This document shows positions 43,208 to 54,000 of a stretch of 64,000 bases of DNA, in pieces; positions within the stretch are counted from its first letter, which is position 1, and each line of letters starts with the position of its first letter. The notes under the pieces are model-generated. The model worked only from the letters and a program-made list of their open reading frames with translations. It did no database searches and was not told where the DNA came from. The position numbers and the translations under genes were made by a program. This DNA comes from Candidatus Nitrosocosmicus agrestis (GTDB lineage: Archaea > Thermoproteota > Nitrososphaeria > Nitrososphaerales > Nitrososphaeraceae). The stretch spans positions 104,615 to 168,614 of the forward strand of contig NZ_VUYS01000006.1 of the NCBI RefSeq assembly GCF_008389435.1, given 5' to 3'.

Positions 43208-44683
43208 GTGAATGGGCTTATTCCAAGAACTAAGGATAAGATCTCTAACGAAAATTACATAAAATTTATGAACGCTACACAAGCAGAGATAGAAAAAAAT
43301 GCTAGTCCTGGTGGTTATTATAAAGCTGTGTGGTGCAGGGATGCATCATTTATCTTAAAGGATCAGTTTCAGACCGAAAACTTTGGTATAACCCTCAAGC
43401 AGGTTCTTTTGATATGGGCAAACCAAATAGGGAAAGAATCGTATCATTCTTTCCTGCAGTATGTTAACTTCAAAGAGCTGCCACTTATTTACGGAAGAGG
43501 ATCTCCCGAATTAGACTTTGAATCAAGAATTGCAGACGAAGGCATTAAAACCAGATTTGAGGGAGCCCTGCCAACAACAATATACTATGAAAGGAGATTT
43601 TGTGAAGTATATGGTCAAGCTCCCGACATTGATTCTACGGCATTAATGATATATGTTACATCTTGGATTCTTACAAGGCTAGTGGAGGCTAATGAGAAGA
43701 CCAATTACAGCATGTCATTAAATTTACATACCATAATGTCAGAATTAGATCAAGACAATCAAGGTGAAAGCTGGTTTTTTAAAGTATCAATAAATGATAT
43801 TATTAACTTTCTTATTCCGAGAATGCTCAAAGGTATTTCCTACCTTCAGGCAAGAGATATCGATAATGATGGGTTACTTGAGCAAAAGCATAATGAAGAT
43901 TGGATGGACACCCTCTTAAGAACAGGCAAAGTTGTGTACAGTCAGGCATGTTGGATTCTTGCTCTTAATAGTTTATCTTATTTGTTATACAAATTGTCAA
44001 ATGAAAAAGAAGCCAAGAGGATGGACGAATTGGCCAAAAAAGCAATGGAAGCAGTTGAAGAAAAACTGTGGTCTGAAAAGGATGGATGTTATATCGATCT
44101 ACTAGACGCTGATCTTCATTTAGATAAAAAGATGCATAATAGACTAATTACCCAAGATGTATCTTTATATCTTGTAGCATTAACGGAAAATAGACAAAAT
44201 CTGGGAGAGGTATTGCATTCATCACATGTCTTTGATTTCCAAAACACACAGAATGGAAATGACACATTCCTTTCAAGTCAAGAAATATTAAATAGAGCAT
44301 CATATTCCTTGGACACTTTAAAAAAGAGGATCTGGAAAAATAATTTACCACTTGTAACTGAAAAAGAGGTAGACAAGACAGGCCCCTGGTTGTTAAAAGT
44401 GAATGAATATCACAATCACACTTTCTGGCCTTGGATTACCGGTATTGAAATGCTTGCAAGAAATCGATTCGGAAAATTAGATGACTTTACCCTTTTAATG
44501 AGAATGTTTATAGATTCTAATGGTAAAATACATTCAAATCTCTTACACGAATGGATCGACCCAAATACGTTTGCTGGGAGAGGGGCATTTCCTTTTCGAA
44601 CTGGAATTTCATCCGTGCGACTAGCAGCAAAGGACAATCACACCGCAAACATGGTGCAATTCAATAATGCATATAACAGGTAA
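43208..44683 (+). CDS. Six-hairpin glycosidase (GH15 / debranching-enzyme-like)
   Basis: The 491-residue protein has the alpha/alpha-barrel signatures of the six-hairpin superfamily: AVWCRDASFIL near the N-terminus, IDNDGLLEQKHNEDWMDT in the middle (general-acid region), HNHTFWPWITGIE and HEWIDP near the C-terminus. It looks like an amylo-alpha-1,6-glucosidase or glucoamylase relative acting on storage or surface glycan. There is no signal peptide, so it is probably cytosolic. The start is GTG 43208. The exact family is not certain. Confidence 0.75.
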   Translation: MNGLIPRTKDKISNENYIKFMNATQAEIEKNASPGGYYKAVWCRDASFILKDQFQTENFGITLKQVLLIWANQIGKESYHSFLQYVNFKELPLIYGRGSPELDFESRIADEGIKTRFEGALPTTIYYERRFCEVYGQAPDIDSTALMIYVTSWILTRLVEANEKTNYSMSLNLHTIMSELDQDNQGESWFFKVSINDIINFLIPRMLKGISYLQARDIDNDGLLEQKHNEDWMDTLLRTGKVVYSQACWILALNSLSYLLYKLSNEKEAKRMDELAKKAMEAVEEKLWSEKDGCYIDLLDADLHLDKKMHNRLITQDVSLYLVALTENRQNLGEVLHSSHVFDFQNTQNGNDTFLSSQEILNRASYSLDTLKKRIWKNNLPLVTEKEVDKTGPWLLKVNEYHNHTFWPWITGIEMLARNRFGKLDDFTLLMRMFIDSNGKIHSNLLHEWIDPNTFAGRGAFPFRTGISSVRLAAKDNHTANMVQFNNAYNR

Positions 44684-45231
44684 CAAGAAGATAAAAAGTA
44701 ATAGATTGACTTTATTAAACTAATTAAAATATCAATAGCAAAATAATAGTTTTTCAAGGTAAAATATTTCATGATTTCCGAATTTTACATTTTAGTTCAT
44801 GCACACACTTACATAAACTGCGATTTTGTTTGAAAATAAATAACACAAATCTCTCTTTGTGCATAAATTAACAGAAATGACCACAAAACCTGCCGTATTA
44901 ATACGTCAAGTTAACATAACGTAAGAAATTGAAAAAATATTATGCTTTCTAATTAATAATATTGATCATGATGGAGATCATCATTTGTCGAACTCTTGTA
45001 TGGTAAAGAAGTAGTTGGTTCAAAATTCTTTTACCTAACATTATCTATATATTTAGGGTAATTTGTCCCAAATATGAAACCAAATTATATTATTTTGATA
45101 CCAAACGACTTTCCTATCAATTATGGTAGTGTTTTGTAGAAAATATCTTCTTTGAATTTATATATAAAAAAAGCCACTTGATTAATTATATATTAATTAT
45201 TTAATGTTTACATGATACTATAGTATAATTA
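44684..45231. other. Intergenic, no gene seen
   Basis: About 550 bp, A/T-rich. The promoter of the zinc-ribbon gene (TATATTAATTATTTAATG, near 45188-45205) is at its end. Other short inverted repeats are weak. Confidence 0.4.
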
Positions 45232-45414
45232 ATGAATGCAAAAACTAAATGCAAAAAATGTGGAAGAGAGTTCCAGATTGAAGGCACTGCGTTTAAAAGT
45301 GAGGATGACTTTAAAACAGCAAATTCTACTGGCTTTAACACAGAAGAAAGATGTTCACATTGTGGGTATATCGCAACTTATGGGTTTACAGATTTAGTTT
45401 TAGATAGCATATAG
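45232..45414 (+). CDS. Small zinc-ribbon protein
   Basis: The 60-residue protein contains CKKCG (Cys 7 and 10) and CSHCG (Cys 41 and 44), forming one zinc ribbon, with a C-terminal tail ending in DLVLDSI. There is no membrane segment. The function is unknown; such ribbons usually bind nucleic acid or protein. A G/C-rich hairpin lies directly after its stop. Confidence 0.7.
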   Translation: MNAKTKCKKCGREFQIEGTAFKSEDDFKTANSTGFNTEERCSHCGYIATYGFTDLVLDSI

Positions 45415-45415
45415 T

Positions 45416-45446
45416 ATACCCCCCTGAAAATGCGGGGGAGGGAGTA
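45416..45446 (+). terminator. G/C-rich hairpin after zinc-ribbon gene
   Basis: CCCCCC (from about 45419) and GGGGG (45433-45437) form a stem around the loop TGAAAATG, just after the zinc-ribbon stop codon. Such a G/C cluster is rare in this A/T-rich sequence. It could be a terminator or an RNA stabiliser; no U tract follows, so termination is uncertain. Confidence 0.45.
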
Positions 45447-45453
45447 TTCCAGA

Positions 45454-45950
45454 ATTAAATTTATGCACTTCTTAAACTATGTAAAAAATACCGAATTTAT
45501 TCCACCGGATATCAACATATGTATTTATACTTATAAACTACCTTAAAAAAATAACCTAGTTAAATGTTTTTACTGTATCCCTTATCTAATAACATTCTAC
45601 TTCATACGTTTACATTTGATTCAATTTTCTAAAAAAAGACAGATATCCCGGTATTATATGCATTTTTATCCGATGGCTTTCCAAGAAAAAATCGAATTTG
45701 GTTTGCAAGGCATGACTGGTTTACTTACGACGATAGGTAAATAGAAAAATAATATCTTCTAACGAAACAAATAGTTTTTGACGGAGGTGAGAAATGATTT
45801 TGAGGGTTATTCATAATGTTTTGTCTTGTAGTGATTTCTTTGCTTTTATCCTTTATACTTGATTAAAAAAATGTTTTTTTCAAAGTCACAGAAAAATATT
45901 GTTATGGTTAACTGAAGTTTATGTACTATATAAAATATAAAATGTAGTAC
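45454..45950. other. Intergenic with tiny ORFs
   Basis: About 500 bp before the DUF1259 gene. Two tiny frames are visible: 45673-45744 (23 residues, MAFQEKIEFG...) and 45794-45862 (22 residues). The second follows a strong Shine-Dalgarno GGAGGTGA at 45783-45790, 3 nt before the ATG. No longer gene is supported. Confidence 0.35.
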
Positions 45951-45956
45951 ATTTTA

Positions 45957-46676
45957 ATGAAAAATCTTAACAAATACTTTATAGTTGGGATATTATCCAT
46001 TTCCATGATGATAATACCCAGTATAAGTAATTCTTCAATCCATGATGCCCTTGCACAATCTCAATCAGCCACAACACAAAATAAAACTGGAGCTGATTCC
46101 ATAAAAGTTACTAAACCTCAAATGGGACAGCAATTCATATTTAATGACAAGAGTAAGCCAGCAAATGATCCACAAAAATGTGCAGCATTAGCCGAGGTTG
46201 TAAAAGGTAAAGCACTTCCTGACTACAATTTGTGCGATGTTGTAGTATATAGACAAGCACCAGCCATAATGAGACATGATGGCCTAGTGTTAAATAACTT
46301 TTCAGGAATTGGACACTACATTGAAATGGTATCACCAGCATTAAACACCACAACCATGTATCAAGGTAATAGCAGTGATACCAATAGTAACGCAGGAAAT
46401 AATACAACAAACAATACCAAAGCAGCATTTGGGGAATTTGCTTTACTTGATTCAGAGGTTGTTCCCGTTAGGGATGTAATGAATAAATATAATTGGACAG
46501 AAACAGCACTTCATCACCACATGTTAGGTGAAACTCCAAAAATACTGTTCTTACATTGGTCGGTAACCGGTGACGCCAATGAATTAATCAAGCAAGCTAA
46601 GGAAATGATAGAGCAGACCTCAACATATCAGGATTTGGGACCAAACAGTAAGACTCCTTCTTCGGCAGGTCCATAA
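45957..46676 (+). CDS. Secreted DUF1259 (LppY/LpqO-like) protein
   Basis: The 239-residue protein has a signal peptide (hydrophobic 8-30, cleavage probably near ALA|QS) and a C-terminal domain with ALHHHMLGETPKILFLHW, the signature of the DUF1259/LppY family. A second His-rich motif (GIGHYIEM) lies in the middle. An insert with several N-glycosylation sites (about 135-160) separates the two. The His clusters suggest metal binding, but no activity is established. It acts outside the membrane. The ATG lies about 15 bp after A/T-rich promoter sequence. Confidence 0.72.
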   Translation: MKNLNKYFIVGILSISMMIIPSISNSSIHDALAQSQSATTQNKTGADSIKVTKPQMGQQFIFNDKSKPANDPQKCAALAEVVKGKALPDYNLCDVVVYRQAPAIMRHDGLVLNNFSGIGHYIEMVSPALNTTTMYQGNSSDTNSNAGNNTTNNTKAAFGEFALLDSEVVPVRDVMNKYNWTETALHHHMLGETPKILFLHWSVTGDANELIKQAKEMIEQTSTYQDLGPNSKTPSSAGP

Positions 46677-47389
46677 ACTCTATTTTTTTATTTGTCATCT
46701 TATAGCATGGTATTTTTAGTTTCCAAATCTTAAATGTATTAATAAGCAATTATAAATAATTCTTCAGAACAAATTTTTGCTAAAGATCCCCTAATTGTTG
46801 CATTAAACAGCAATAACAATTTTAATTAGATTCAACCGCACTACGTCCACGTAAAATAATAGAATCGTGCTAAACGGGATCTGTTTTAAATTTATATATT
46901 TTGTAGTTAATATCCATTCAATAATAATAATTGATAATGCTAGCAACCTGATTATGTTGCAATAAGGTAACTGAAGTTGATTGTGTGAAGTCTTATTTTA
47001 TAAAGCTTTTATAAATGTCTTGATTGTCTCCCTAGTCTGTATTGTCAGTTAACTAAGATATTAAAAAAAACAAGTATTTGAGTTTGTTTTGCAGATTACT
47101 CACTTATCAAGTGTTTAATATCAAAGTTCGGCTCAAAAAAAAGATTAGGCTTTGCTATTTACATCTGACATACATATATGTATATACTAATAAATTTTTG
47201 AAAAATACAAACAGACGTTTCATCTGTTAGCATGCTCATAGATTAACGCTAATAGTAACCAAATATATTTTAAAATAGATGCTTAAAATAATTAGCTCTT
47301 AAAATGCAAAATGCATTATGATTAGAGTCTATTCACAATAAAATAAGTAAATTTGATTTAGATCTATATATTACTCAAGGAATTAAGAA
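46677..47389. other. Intergenic, no gene seen
   Basis: About 710 bp. I see only a few short inverted repeats (for instance the palindrome TACATATATGTA near 47171-47182) and no convincing coding frame. Confidence 0.4.
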
Positions 47390-48007
47390 TTATTTTCCCC
47401 CAGTTATCATTTTGTTTAACGAATCCCCTAATTCCTGTAGTGGTCCCTTTGATTCATTTTGTTGTGACTGTGGTTGTGACTGTGGTTGTGACTGTGGTTC
47501 GGTTTGATTTGAAGAATTTGATTGATTGGATGTTAGAGTCTGTGAAGATGGCTGCGACTCGTTTTGTTGTTGTTGTTGTTGAGAGGCAGGTTGTTGCGAC
47601 ATGTTTGATGTTTGAGATTGTGAATCTGCTACAGTGCCTACTCCGATGGTAGTTTGATTGAATGGAACAGACGTCTTGTTGGCTATGATTGTTGTTGCTG
47701 GACCCGTGGCCTGAATCATGGTTTTGTTTTCTAGGTTAGAGAGATTCCCAGGTTGAGGAGTAAGAGTCTGGTTTTGCAGTGGTTCAATCTGAGATTGAGC
47801 ATTTATTGGTTTAGTGGTCTGGTTTACAGTCACCGTTGTTTGTTTTGCTGGAACTGTTGTCTGATTTGCAATAAGTGTTTGAGGTTTGTCAGTTACTGTA
47901 GCCATCGATTGATTTTCTGATTGATTTTGAGCATAGACTGCTCCTATGTAAGCAGATGCAAACAAAACTGCCATTATCCCAACAACGAATGTGTTCATAA
48001 TTTTCAT
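47390..48007 (-). CDS. Secreted Gln/Asn/Ser/Thr-rich protein
   Basis: The 205-residue protein has a signal peptide with cleavage near VYA|QN. The mature part is low complexity with many N-glycosylation sequons (NQS, NQT, NKT, NMS, NSS) and a poly-Gln stretch, and ends with a short amphipathic helix (LGDSLNKMITG). It looks like a heavily glycosylated surface or extracellular protein. No domain is recognisable. Confidence 0.65.
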   Translation of the reverse strand: MKIMNTFVVGIMAVLFASAYIGAVYAQNQSENQSMATVTDKPQTLIANQTTVPAKQTTVTVNQTTKPINAQSQIEPLQNQTLTPQPGNLSNLENKTMIQATGPATTIIANKTSVPFNQTTIGVGTVADSQSQTSNMSQQPASQQQQQQNESQPSSQTLTSNQSNSSNQTEPQSQPQSQPQSQQNESKGPLQELGDSLNKMITGGK

Positions 48008-48678
48008 TACCGGTTTTTAAGTTTCATAACTTAAATAGCTAATAAGTAATTATTCAATTTTGTGACGGAAATTTCTAAAATCACCTTAGGTTTTGATTTT
48101 TTATTCATTATAGTGTAAACTAATATGTTTTGACACTATATATAAAGTCAAATATTTAATTATTCCAATTAATAAATTAGATTATGCTTTTTATTCAAGC
48201 ATTGATTCTAATATTTCTTCCATTTATGAAATTAATATGAGGTAATGGAGACGATCATTTAACAAATTAAATAGGTTTTCTAATTACTTTTAAGATGTTA
48301 AGGTCCAAAATCCCACATTGCAGTATCTTTTAAGTCAAATGAATATTAAATTTGAAATTAGTTTATTTTAAATCAGTAGGTAAGACACTACATGTAATTT
48401 TTCATACTTTGCTACCTGATTTATATCGAAATTTCGATCTTCATTTTTAGCAGATCACGTGACAAGATAATTTCAATGCTTTACAATAAATTATTTTTTC
48501 GCATTTCCAAAGCCTGATGTAAAGGATAATAAATTGCATATTGTTTTTAGAACTACAACCTAAAACAGAGCACAAAAAACAAAAAAAGATATGAAGGTAC
48601 ACAAACCAACTAGTAATTATTTATCAACTTTACGATTAGAAAATCTCACATTCAAAACCCTATAGTATTCTGCATTAA
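48008..48678. other. Intergenic with palindrome
   Basis: About 670 bp. It contains the perfect palindrome TCGAAATTTCGA at 48426-48437. Otherwise A/T-rich without a supported gene. TATA-like TTATATAAAT (48678-48687) belongs to the next gene. Confidence 0.4.
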
Positions 48679-48709
48679 TTATATAAATTTTTAAGCTCAC
48701 AATAATACA

Positions 48710-49207
48710 GTGTCAAACAAAAAAGAGAATTTAGATAATCTACAAAAGAAATTAGGAGAGGTATTAGGATTGGAACGTGCTGCTCAAAAAGCCGTAGAAG
48801 AACTAGTTGCTCTCAAATTACTGAAATCAGAATCTAAAGACCAGGCAAAAGAAATTCAAAAAGAAGCAAGTTCCCACGAAGAGAAAATTCAAGAGGTGGT
48901 AAGTCTATTTGCAGAGGACGAGGAAGTCAAACTGAATGCGTCCAAAGTAGAGGAAAGTGCCAAAGAAACTGAGAAAAAAGCTACAAAAATCATGAAAACA
49001 TATTTGGGAGAAAATCCCGATACTTCTGAAGCTTTAGAATTTTTGTGTTTAGCAGAGGGAGGTGAAGTATCACATTATGAAGTCCTGCAAACCATATGTG
49101 AAAACTTTGATAATAAGAAAGCCCTCACAACCATCAAGTCGATCTTAAAAGAGGAACAAAAGCACTTATCTGAATGTATAGATATGGCTAAAGCTGCTGT
49201 AGCTTAA
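48710..49207 (+). CDS. Ferritin-like helical protein
   Basis: The 165-residue protein is all-helical. The N-terminal half is a coiled-coil-like segment rich in Lys/Glu (NLDNLQKKLGEVLG, KETEKKATKI). The C-terminal half contains AEGGEVSHYEVLQ and KEEQKHLSEC, a Glu/His pattern like the ferritin-like superfamily metal-binding helices. A single iron or diiron site is possible, but some ligands are missing, so the call is loose. The start is GTG 48710, with a TATA box (TTATATAAAT) 26 bp upstream, consistent with a leaderless message. A terminator-like hairpin follows. Confidence 0.6.
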   Translation: MSNKKENLDNLQKKLGEVLGLERAAQKAVEELVALKLLKSESKDQAKEIQKEASSHEEKIQEVVSLFAEDEEVKLNASKVEESAKETEKKATKIMKTYLGENPDTSEALEFLCLAEGGEVSHYEVLQTICENFDNKKALTTIKSILKEEQKHLSECIDMAKAAVA

Positions 49208-49219
49208 TTACATGTAACT

Positions 49220-49255
49220 GAATAACTATTGCTAAAGCTAATGCAATGGTTATTC
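49220..49255 (+). terminator. Terminator-like hairpin after ferritin-like gene
   Basis: GAATAACTATTGC (49220-49232) pairs with GCAATGGTTATTC (49243-49255), one G-T pair aside, with a 10-nt loop. A T-rich tract (TGCTTTTCTTTC) follows. The stem-loop sits 13 bp after the stop codon. Confidence 0.6.
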
Positions 49256-49259
49256 TGCT

Positions 49260-51388
49260 TTTCTTTCAAGGTTTATTAACGATTCTGAATTTAAGGTCGG
49301 ATATTTAATTTTATAATAACTACAAATACTAAGCGTCAACTTTTTTTAAATCGTCAAAAGCTTATAAACGATATTAATATTTAATTGAATTTAATCCTCA
49401 TTATTTTTGTTTGATTTTTGTAAGAATAATATATTCATATAACAAGAAATAACGAAAACAATCAACTTTATTGGGCAGGATACTTTTAGATATAGATTAG
49501 ATATCAACTCAAAGTAGGAGGGGTATTTCTTAAATTGCAAACCTATGTTGATTCCAGCTGTAGAAATATAGTCTACCTTACCAAACAATTGGCTTTGTAA
49601 TTCAATATACTAGCAACGGTAATATACTGTATAAACATGCAATAAAAACAAACATTGAGCCATAGAAAAGTCCGCAAAATCGTATAACAGCATTTAGTCA
49701 CTACCTTTTGTTATAAAGATAAATACAGACATGGTTAAACAAACAACAACGTCAGAAATAAGCAGACATGTTGAAATGCAATGTGATAATAAAGGATAAT
49801 AAATAATATTGTTCTGATATAACACTAATGTTGTTGCAAATGGCAACGTCATCTGAAGATGGTCTATTCTTATCCATTTAGTTAGTGGACCCCGCCTGCT
49901 CTCGATGTGATATAAGTTTAGTTTAGTTCTAAACTGCAATCAGATAAAAACTATACAATTACGGGTTTGAGAAAGCGACTTGAGGATAGTATTTGTAGCC
50001 TTTATTTCCACATTTCGATTAAAGATACATTTGGCTTAAATGGTGTATACTGTTACTATACAGGATTTGCAATTAAATCCATTAAATGATTTCTTATTTG
50101 TTAATGTTACCACTCCTTTGGCTAATTTAATGGATCGTATATAATATTCAGATACAAATTCCCAGAAGAAAACTAGTCTATTTATAACTAAGCTTTGTCA
50201 ACTTTAGCCACTACTAATAGCCGTTGATAGTTTCCGCCAAGTATCAAAAGATTAATTTCACCATCCGGATTGATACATTTTCTACAGAGTGTAAGCCCCA
50301 ATTTGGAGATATGCTACGTCCCCCAGGTTGTGACATGCATATCCACATATTCAACCATACTCAGAGAATGCCGATTTGATCAATTAATAGAAACGATCGC
50401 GTTATCCTAAGGCCCAATTCTTGTTATACGGTCTAGTTTTGTTTTGATACATCTTGACTTGGGACATGATATAAAATTATGTATCACTCACTTAGAGTCT
50501 GCTGTTCTTATTTATGGGCAAGTGTTGCTAGAATTAATATTAACTTTTTAAACAATGATGAACAGTGTTTAATGCAATTACCCAGGATTGTATATACAAG
50601 AGAAGTAAGGGCAAGATACTTTCATCATTATCCTTATTTCTCGTCAATTTATGAGAATTCCATGCATTGTTAGAGTTAAATAATCTTCTGTGAAAATTAC
50701 AAGTAGTATATAATTTAACTAGGAAAAACAAGTTTATTTGATTCTATCAAAGATAGAACCACACAGTTTAAAATCGAGGTGACTTTATTGAATTCGACAT
50801 TAATTTATTTTGATTGTTTATTAGGCACAATCATAGTAAAAAAATAAATACTGAATTTGATGATCCGGACTAAGGAAAACGGTAGATGTAATTGTAAGAC
50901 AGTATAATAAATCAATGTCTTTTCTAATTCATATTCCATTCCTATGGAAGACCATATGCCTATTATAGGGCTAAAATAACTTGACTTTTACTATCAATAA
51001 TTATGGTGGTGCGTCTACCCAATTACCAATGGCAGAGTTTGCAATAGGGACTTGATATTAAGTCTACCTTCAACCCTACTCGCTGAAGACAAAAATCATA
51101 TTTATGTAAAAAAAATAGTTTTAAAAAATGAAAATGAATTAAGATTTGTGTTCTACCAAAAAAAAGTTGTATAGTTACTAAGTAATTTTATTATCCTTAC
51201 CTCTTGACGGTACTAGGACTTTAATAAGTAATAATCCAATTCTATAAAATTGTAAGGGAAATGCATATTTTGAGTAAAAAAACGGATCTTTTCCTATTTA
51301 GATATCATTTTTATTGCATTGCAAAAATTAAAAAATGTTGTTTTAATGTATTTATCCTATTGTAATTATAGACTGTTGAGTCTGCTGA
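49260..51388. other. Gene-poor intergenic region with decayed fragments
   Basis: About 2.1 kb without a supported gene. The only coding-like remnant is at 50188-50379. Short open frames (49391-49588, 49694-49939, 50479-50673) have no family features. No tRNA or repeat was found. Confidence 0.45.
50188..50379 (-). pseudogene. Possible decayed coding fragment
   Basis: On the minus strand one frame reads SMVEYVDMHVTT, a stop, and then LGLTLCRKCINPDGEINLL and LVVAKVDKA before a final stop, about 60 residues with one in-frame stop (near 50320). Composition is protein-like over the whole length, unlike the surroundings. I cannot assign a family, and it might be chance. Confidence 0.3.
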
Positions 51389-52084
51389 ATGCTATTTAAT
51401 GATAGAATACAGGCTGGAGAAGAATTAGCAAATGCTGTCGAAAAATACCTTTTAGGAACGATGGAAAATTTTGACAACTTAGAAATAGACAGTCCTGATG
51501 AAAAAATTATTGTATTAGCTATACCTCGTGGAGGTATAATTTTGGGTGATGTTATTGCATCAAGACTTCGCTGTAACCTAGACATGGTGATCTCAAAAAA
51601 AATTGGTGCTCCAAATAACAAAGAATTAGCAATAGGCGCTGTAATGCCAGGGGGAACCTATTTTGTAAAAGAATTATTTATTAAACTATTAGACATATCT
51701 AATAAATACATTCAGGAAGAAGTAAAGGTTCAAACCGCAGAAATTGAAAGAAGATTGCAAGAATTCAGAGGAAATAGAACATACAGCAAGGAACTGGCTG
51801 GAAAAGTTGTCATTTTGACAGACGACGGCATTGCAACAGGGGCGACAATTCTTGCAGCAGCCCAATGGATAGTAAAAGATATTCACAATTATGAAAAATT
51901 TATAGTAGCAGTGCCGGTTGCACCTAGAACTAGCGAAATAATAGAAAAATTAAAGCAAATGGCCAACAAGGTAATCATTTTAAATACACCGATAGAGTTT
52001 AGCGCGGTAGGGCAGTTCTATAGAAATTTCGAACAGGTTTCTGATGAGGAGGTAAAAGCGATCATGAAAAAATATGCAACCTAA
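51389..52084 (+). CDS. Phosphoribosyltransferase family protein
   Basis: The 231-residue protein has a Rossmann-like PRTase fold with VVILTDDGIATGAT, the PRPP-binding motif, and IPRGGIILGDVIA and VISKKIGAPNNKELAIGAV at its N-terminal side. VAVPVAPRTSEIIEKL and FRNFEQVSDEEV follow. Such small PRTases occur widely next to stress genes, and the acceptor base is unknown. There is no membrane segment. The ATG 51389 start has a TATA-like A/T stretch upstream. Confidence 0.82.
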   Translation: MLFNDRIQAGEELANAVEKYLLGTMENFDNLEIDSPDEKIIVLAIPRGGIILGDVIASRLRCNLDMVISKKIGAPNNKELAIGAVMPGGTYFVKELFIKLLDISNKYIQEEVKVQTAEIERRLQEFRGNRTYSKELAGKVVILTDDGIATGATILAAAQWIVKDIHNYEKFIVAVPVAPRTSEIIEKLKQMANKVIILNTPIEFSAVGQFYRNFEQVSDEEVKAIMKKYAT

Positions 52085-52882
52085 TCCAACTACAAGTCAT
52101 TGTTTATTTTCACGGTTTTTTACATAAAAGATTATTCTATTTATTTTTGACTAATTAGTTGCAAAAGTAGATCAAATTTCGATTCATATTGTAATAATTG
52201 AAAATATAGAACCAATACCCTCAACTATTTTTTTTAGCAAAATATGATTGGATTGATTCATTCATTTAATCTTCAAATAAAATCTGTGCATACTTGGACT
52301 ACATGACCTTATTGATCCATAACCACAATATGAAACAATAAATATTGTTTGTCTTGATTACTTAGAAAGAATAAAGGTTGACACATATACCAAAAATTTG
52401 ATGTTTATTCCATTTATAAAATCACAAAAATGCTTGTTTAAAACTTATTTCTACATGACCTGATTGCTGAAAAAACAAATTATACTTTATAAAAGATCTA
52501 TGTATTTACAGCGCTTTGAATTAGCCAGCTCCAACTAGACAGAATTCACCTAAATCATCAGGTCCAAAGTTGACTGAAATTTGACTAACCACAGCATTTG
52601 TAAAATATTATTTGTTATTCTTTATTTTTCATCCGATTTTGCGAATTTTTTGTATGAAAGCATTATAATATTTTTCTACTGCAATCAACCCTGAGTCCAC
52701 CACTAAGACTATTAACGCGTCTAATCTACATGCAGTCAGATTAAAGGTAATGGTAATACAAAATAAAGAAAAGATAGATGATCCAAAGTTATTTCTGATA
52801 CGTAAAATAAAGGTCTATTTTGACCATCTAAAAGACAATATCACCACGTATTTTTATGCAGATTTAGTAAGTAAACCTTACC
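52085..52882. other. Intergenic with small coding-like frames
   Basis: About 800 bp. A plus-strand frame (52750-52911, 53 residues, VYFDHLKDNITTYFYADL) and a minus-strand remnant around 52524-52600 (VSVNFGPDDLGEF region) look protein-like but are unsupported. No confident feature. Confidence 0.35.
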
Positions 52883-53203
52883 TCATTGATGCACTAATCC
52901 AGCTGAAGTAGTCAAATCCGATACTCCATTGTATGATCTATCTTGAAGTTTATTTAATGCAGCCAGTATAGTATCCTTATTTTTAAAGTCTTCACTCTGG
53001 GTGATATATTGAAGGATTTTACTTTTCGGAGCTGGAAAACTAACATCTTTTAATATATCTGCTAGTTTAGCAACATCGGAGTAATTTTCAACATTCACTT
53101 CCTTTCTTTGACCTGCAACGGAATTCTGACGGTTAATAAATTGGCCAGTTTTACTTTCAGGACCTTCAGAATCCGGAATCTGTTCTCTTTTCACTTGTTC
53201 CAT
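52883..53203 (-). CDS. DUF2795-like protein, paralogue A
   Basis: The 106-residue protein has a disordered, charged N-terminus and a C-terminal domain: LADILKDVSFPAPKSKILQYI, then ALNKLQDRSYNGVSDLTTSAGLV. The FPA(P/S)K and LQDRxY positions match the DUF2795 domain (LKGVxFPAsKxxIV...LPDRxY), a small helical module of unknown function. Its paralogue lies at 54001. Confidence 0.68.
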   Translation of the reverse strand: MEQVKREQIPDSEGPESKTGQFINRQNSVAGQRKEVNVENYSDVAKLADILKDVSFPAPKSKILQYITQSEDFKNKDTILAALNKLQDRSYNGVSDLTTSAGLVHQ

Positions 53204-54000
53204 TTTGAAATTTGTATAATAACTTATTTAAGCATAATATTTGAAATATATTTATCCATGGCAAATGTAATCATACAATTGAATTTTCCAACCATGTTTT
53301 CCTAGTAATTAATGGTGACGGTATTCAAGCTATTCCTGGAGGCGAATATTTACCTCAACAGAAATTATGTATCACCAAATGATAAATTTAGTACAGTTAA
53401 AGCAAAAAATTTTTGAATGCAATTGTAATTGAATAACAGATAAAGAGAGTAACTAAATGCATATTGCAATATCTGCTGCCAACAAAAATGGAATTCAAAA
53501 TGTTACAAGTATTTGTAATTTATAGATAGTTAAATGATTCATTAGAATTATAAAAGTAAAACAACTCTAATTACATTGCATCCTGTTTCTTGTTAGATTT
53601 TAACTTTACCGTAATGTGATTGCCCTTAAGTTTGAAAATTTTAGAAGATAGGTTCCTGATGATACCTTTCACTATTATATCTTGTTAAAATGTAAATTTG
53701 AAAAGTCAAAAAGTTTGAGAGGAGCCAAGAAATAGATGGCATTTCGATTGTCCTATTTGTAACATATCTTGGTATAAAATTCAATAGTAGCCAAGTGGAT
53801 CTTAAATAGTTATTATTTAGGTTAAATCTAACTGATAACACAAATGGCTTCCGGCCCAAAGACCATAATTAAAGTCAAAGCGCGATTTAAAAAAATATTT
53901 GGTACTAAATCTTTAGATTGTATTGAACCCTTATAGATTTCAAATAATTACGGACTGGGAAATAAACAAGTATTTTATAAGAAAAAATTTCTTTTATCTA
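53204..54000. other. Intergenic with a small basic frame
   Basis: About 800 bp between the two DUF2795-like genes. A minus-strand GTG frame at 53571-53672 codes for 33 basic residues (KIFKLKGNHITVKLKSNKK), coding-like but short. Otherwise A/T-rich with no confident gene. Confidence 0.35.
53571..53672 (-). CDS. Possible small basic peptide (33 aa)
   Basis: A GTG-started frame encodes 33 residues with strong Lys/Arg content and alternating hydrophobic residues, ending in QDAM. No family is known. A/T-rich sequence upstream (near 53680-53700) could serve as promoter. It may be a remnant of a larger gene. Confidence 0.25.
   Translation of the reverse strand: MKGIIRNLSSKIFKLKGNHITVKLKSNKKQDAM

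Noticed and set aside
52750..52911. 53-residue plus-strand frame
   Set aside because: Protein-like composition but overlaps the 3' end of the DUF2795-like gene and has no recognised family; kept only as a remark in the intergenic entry.
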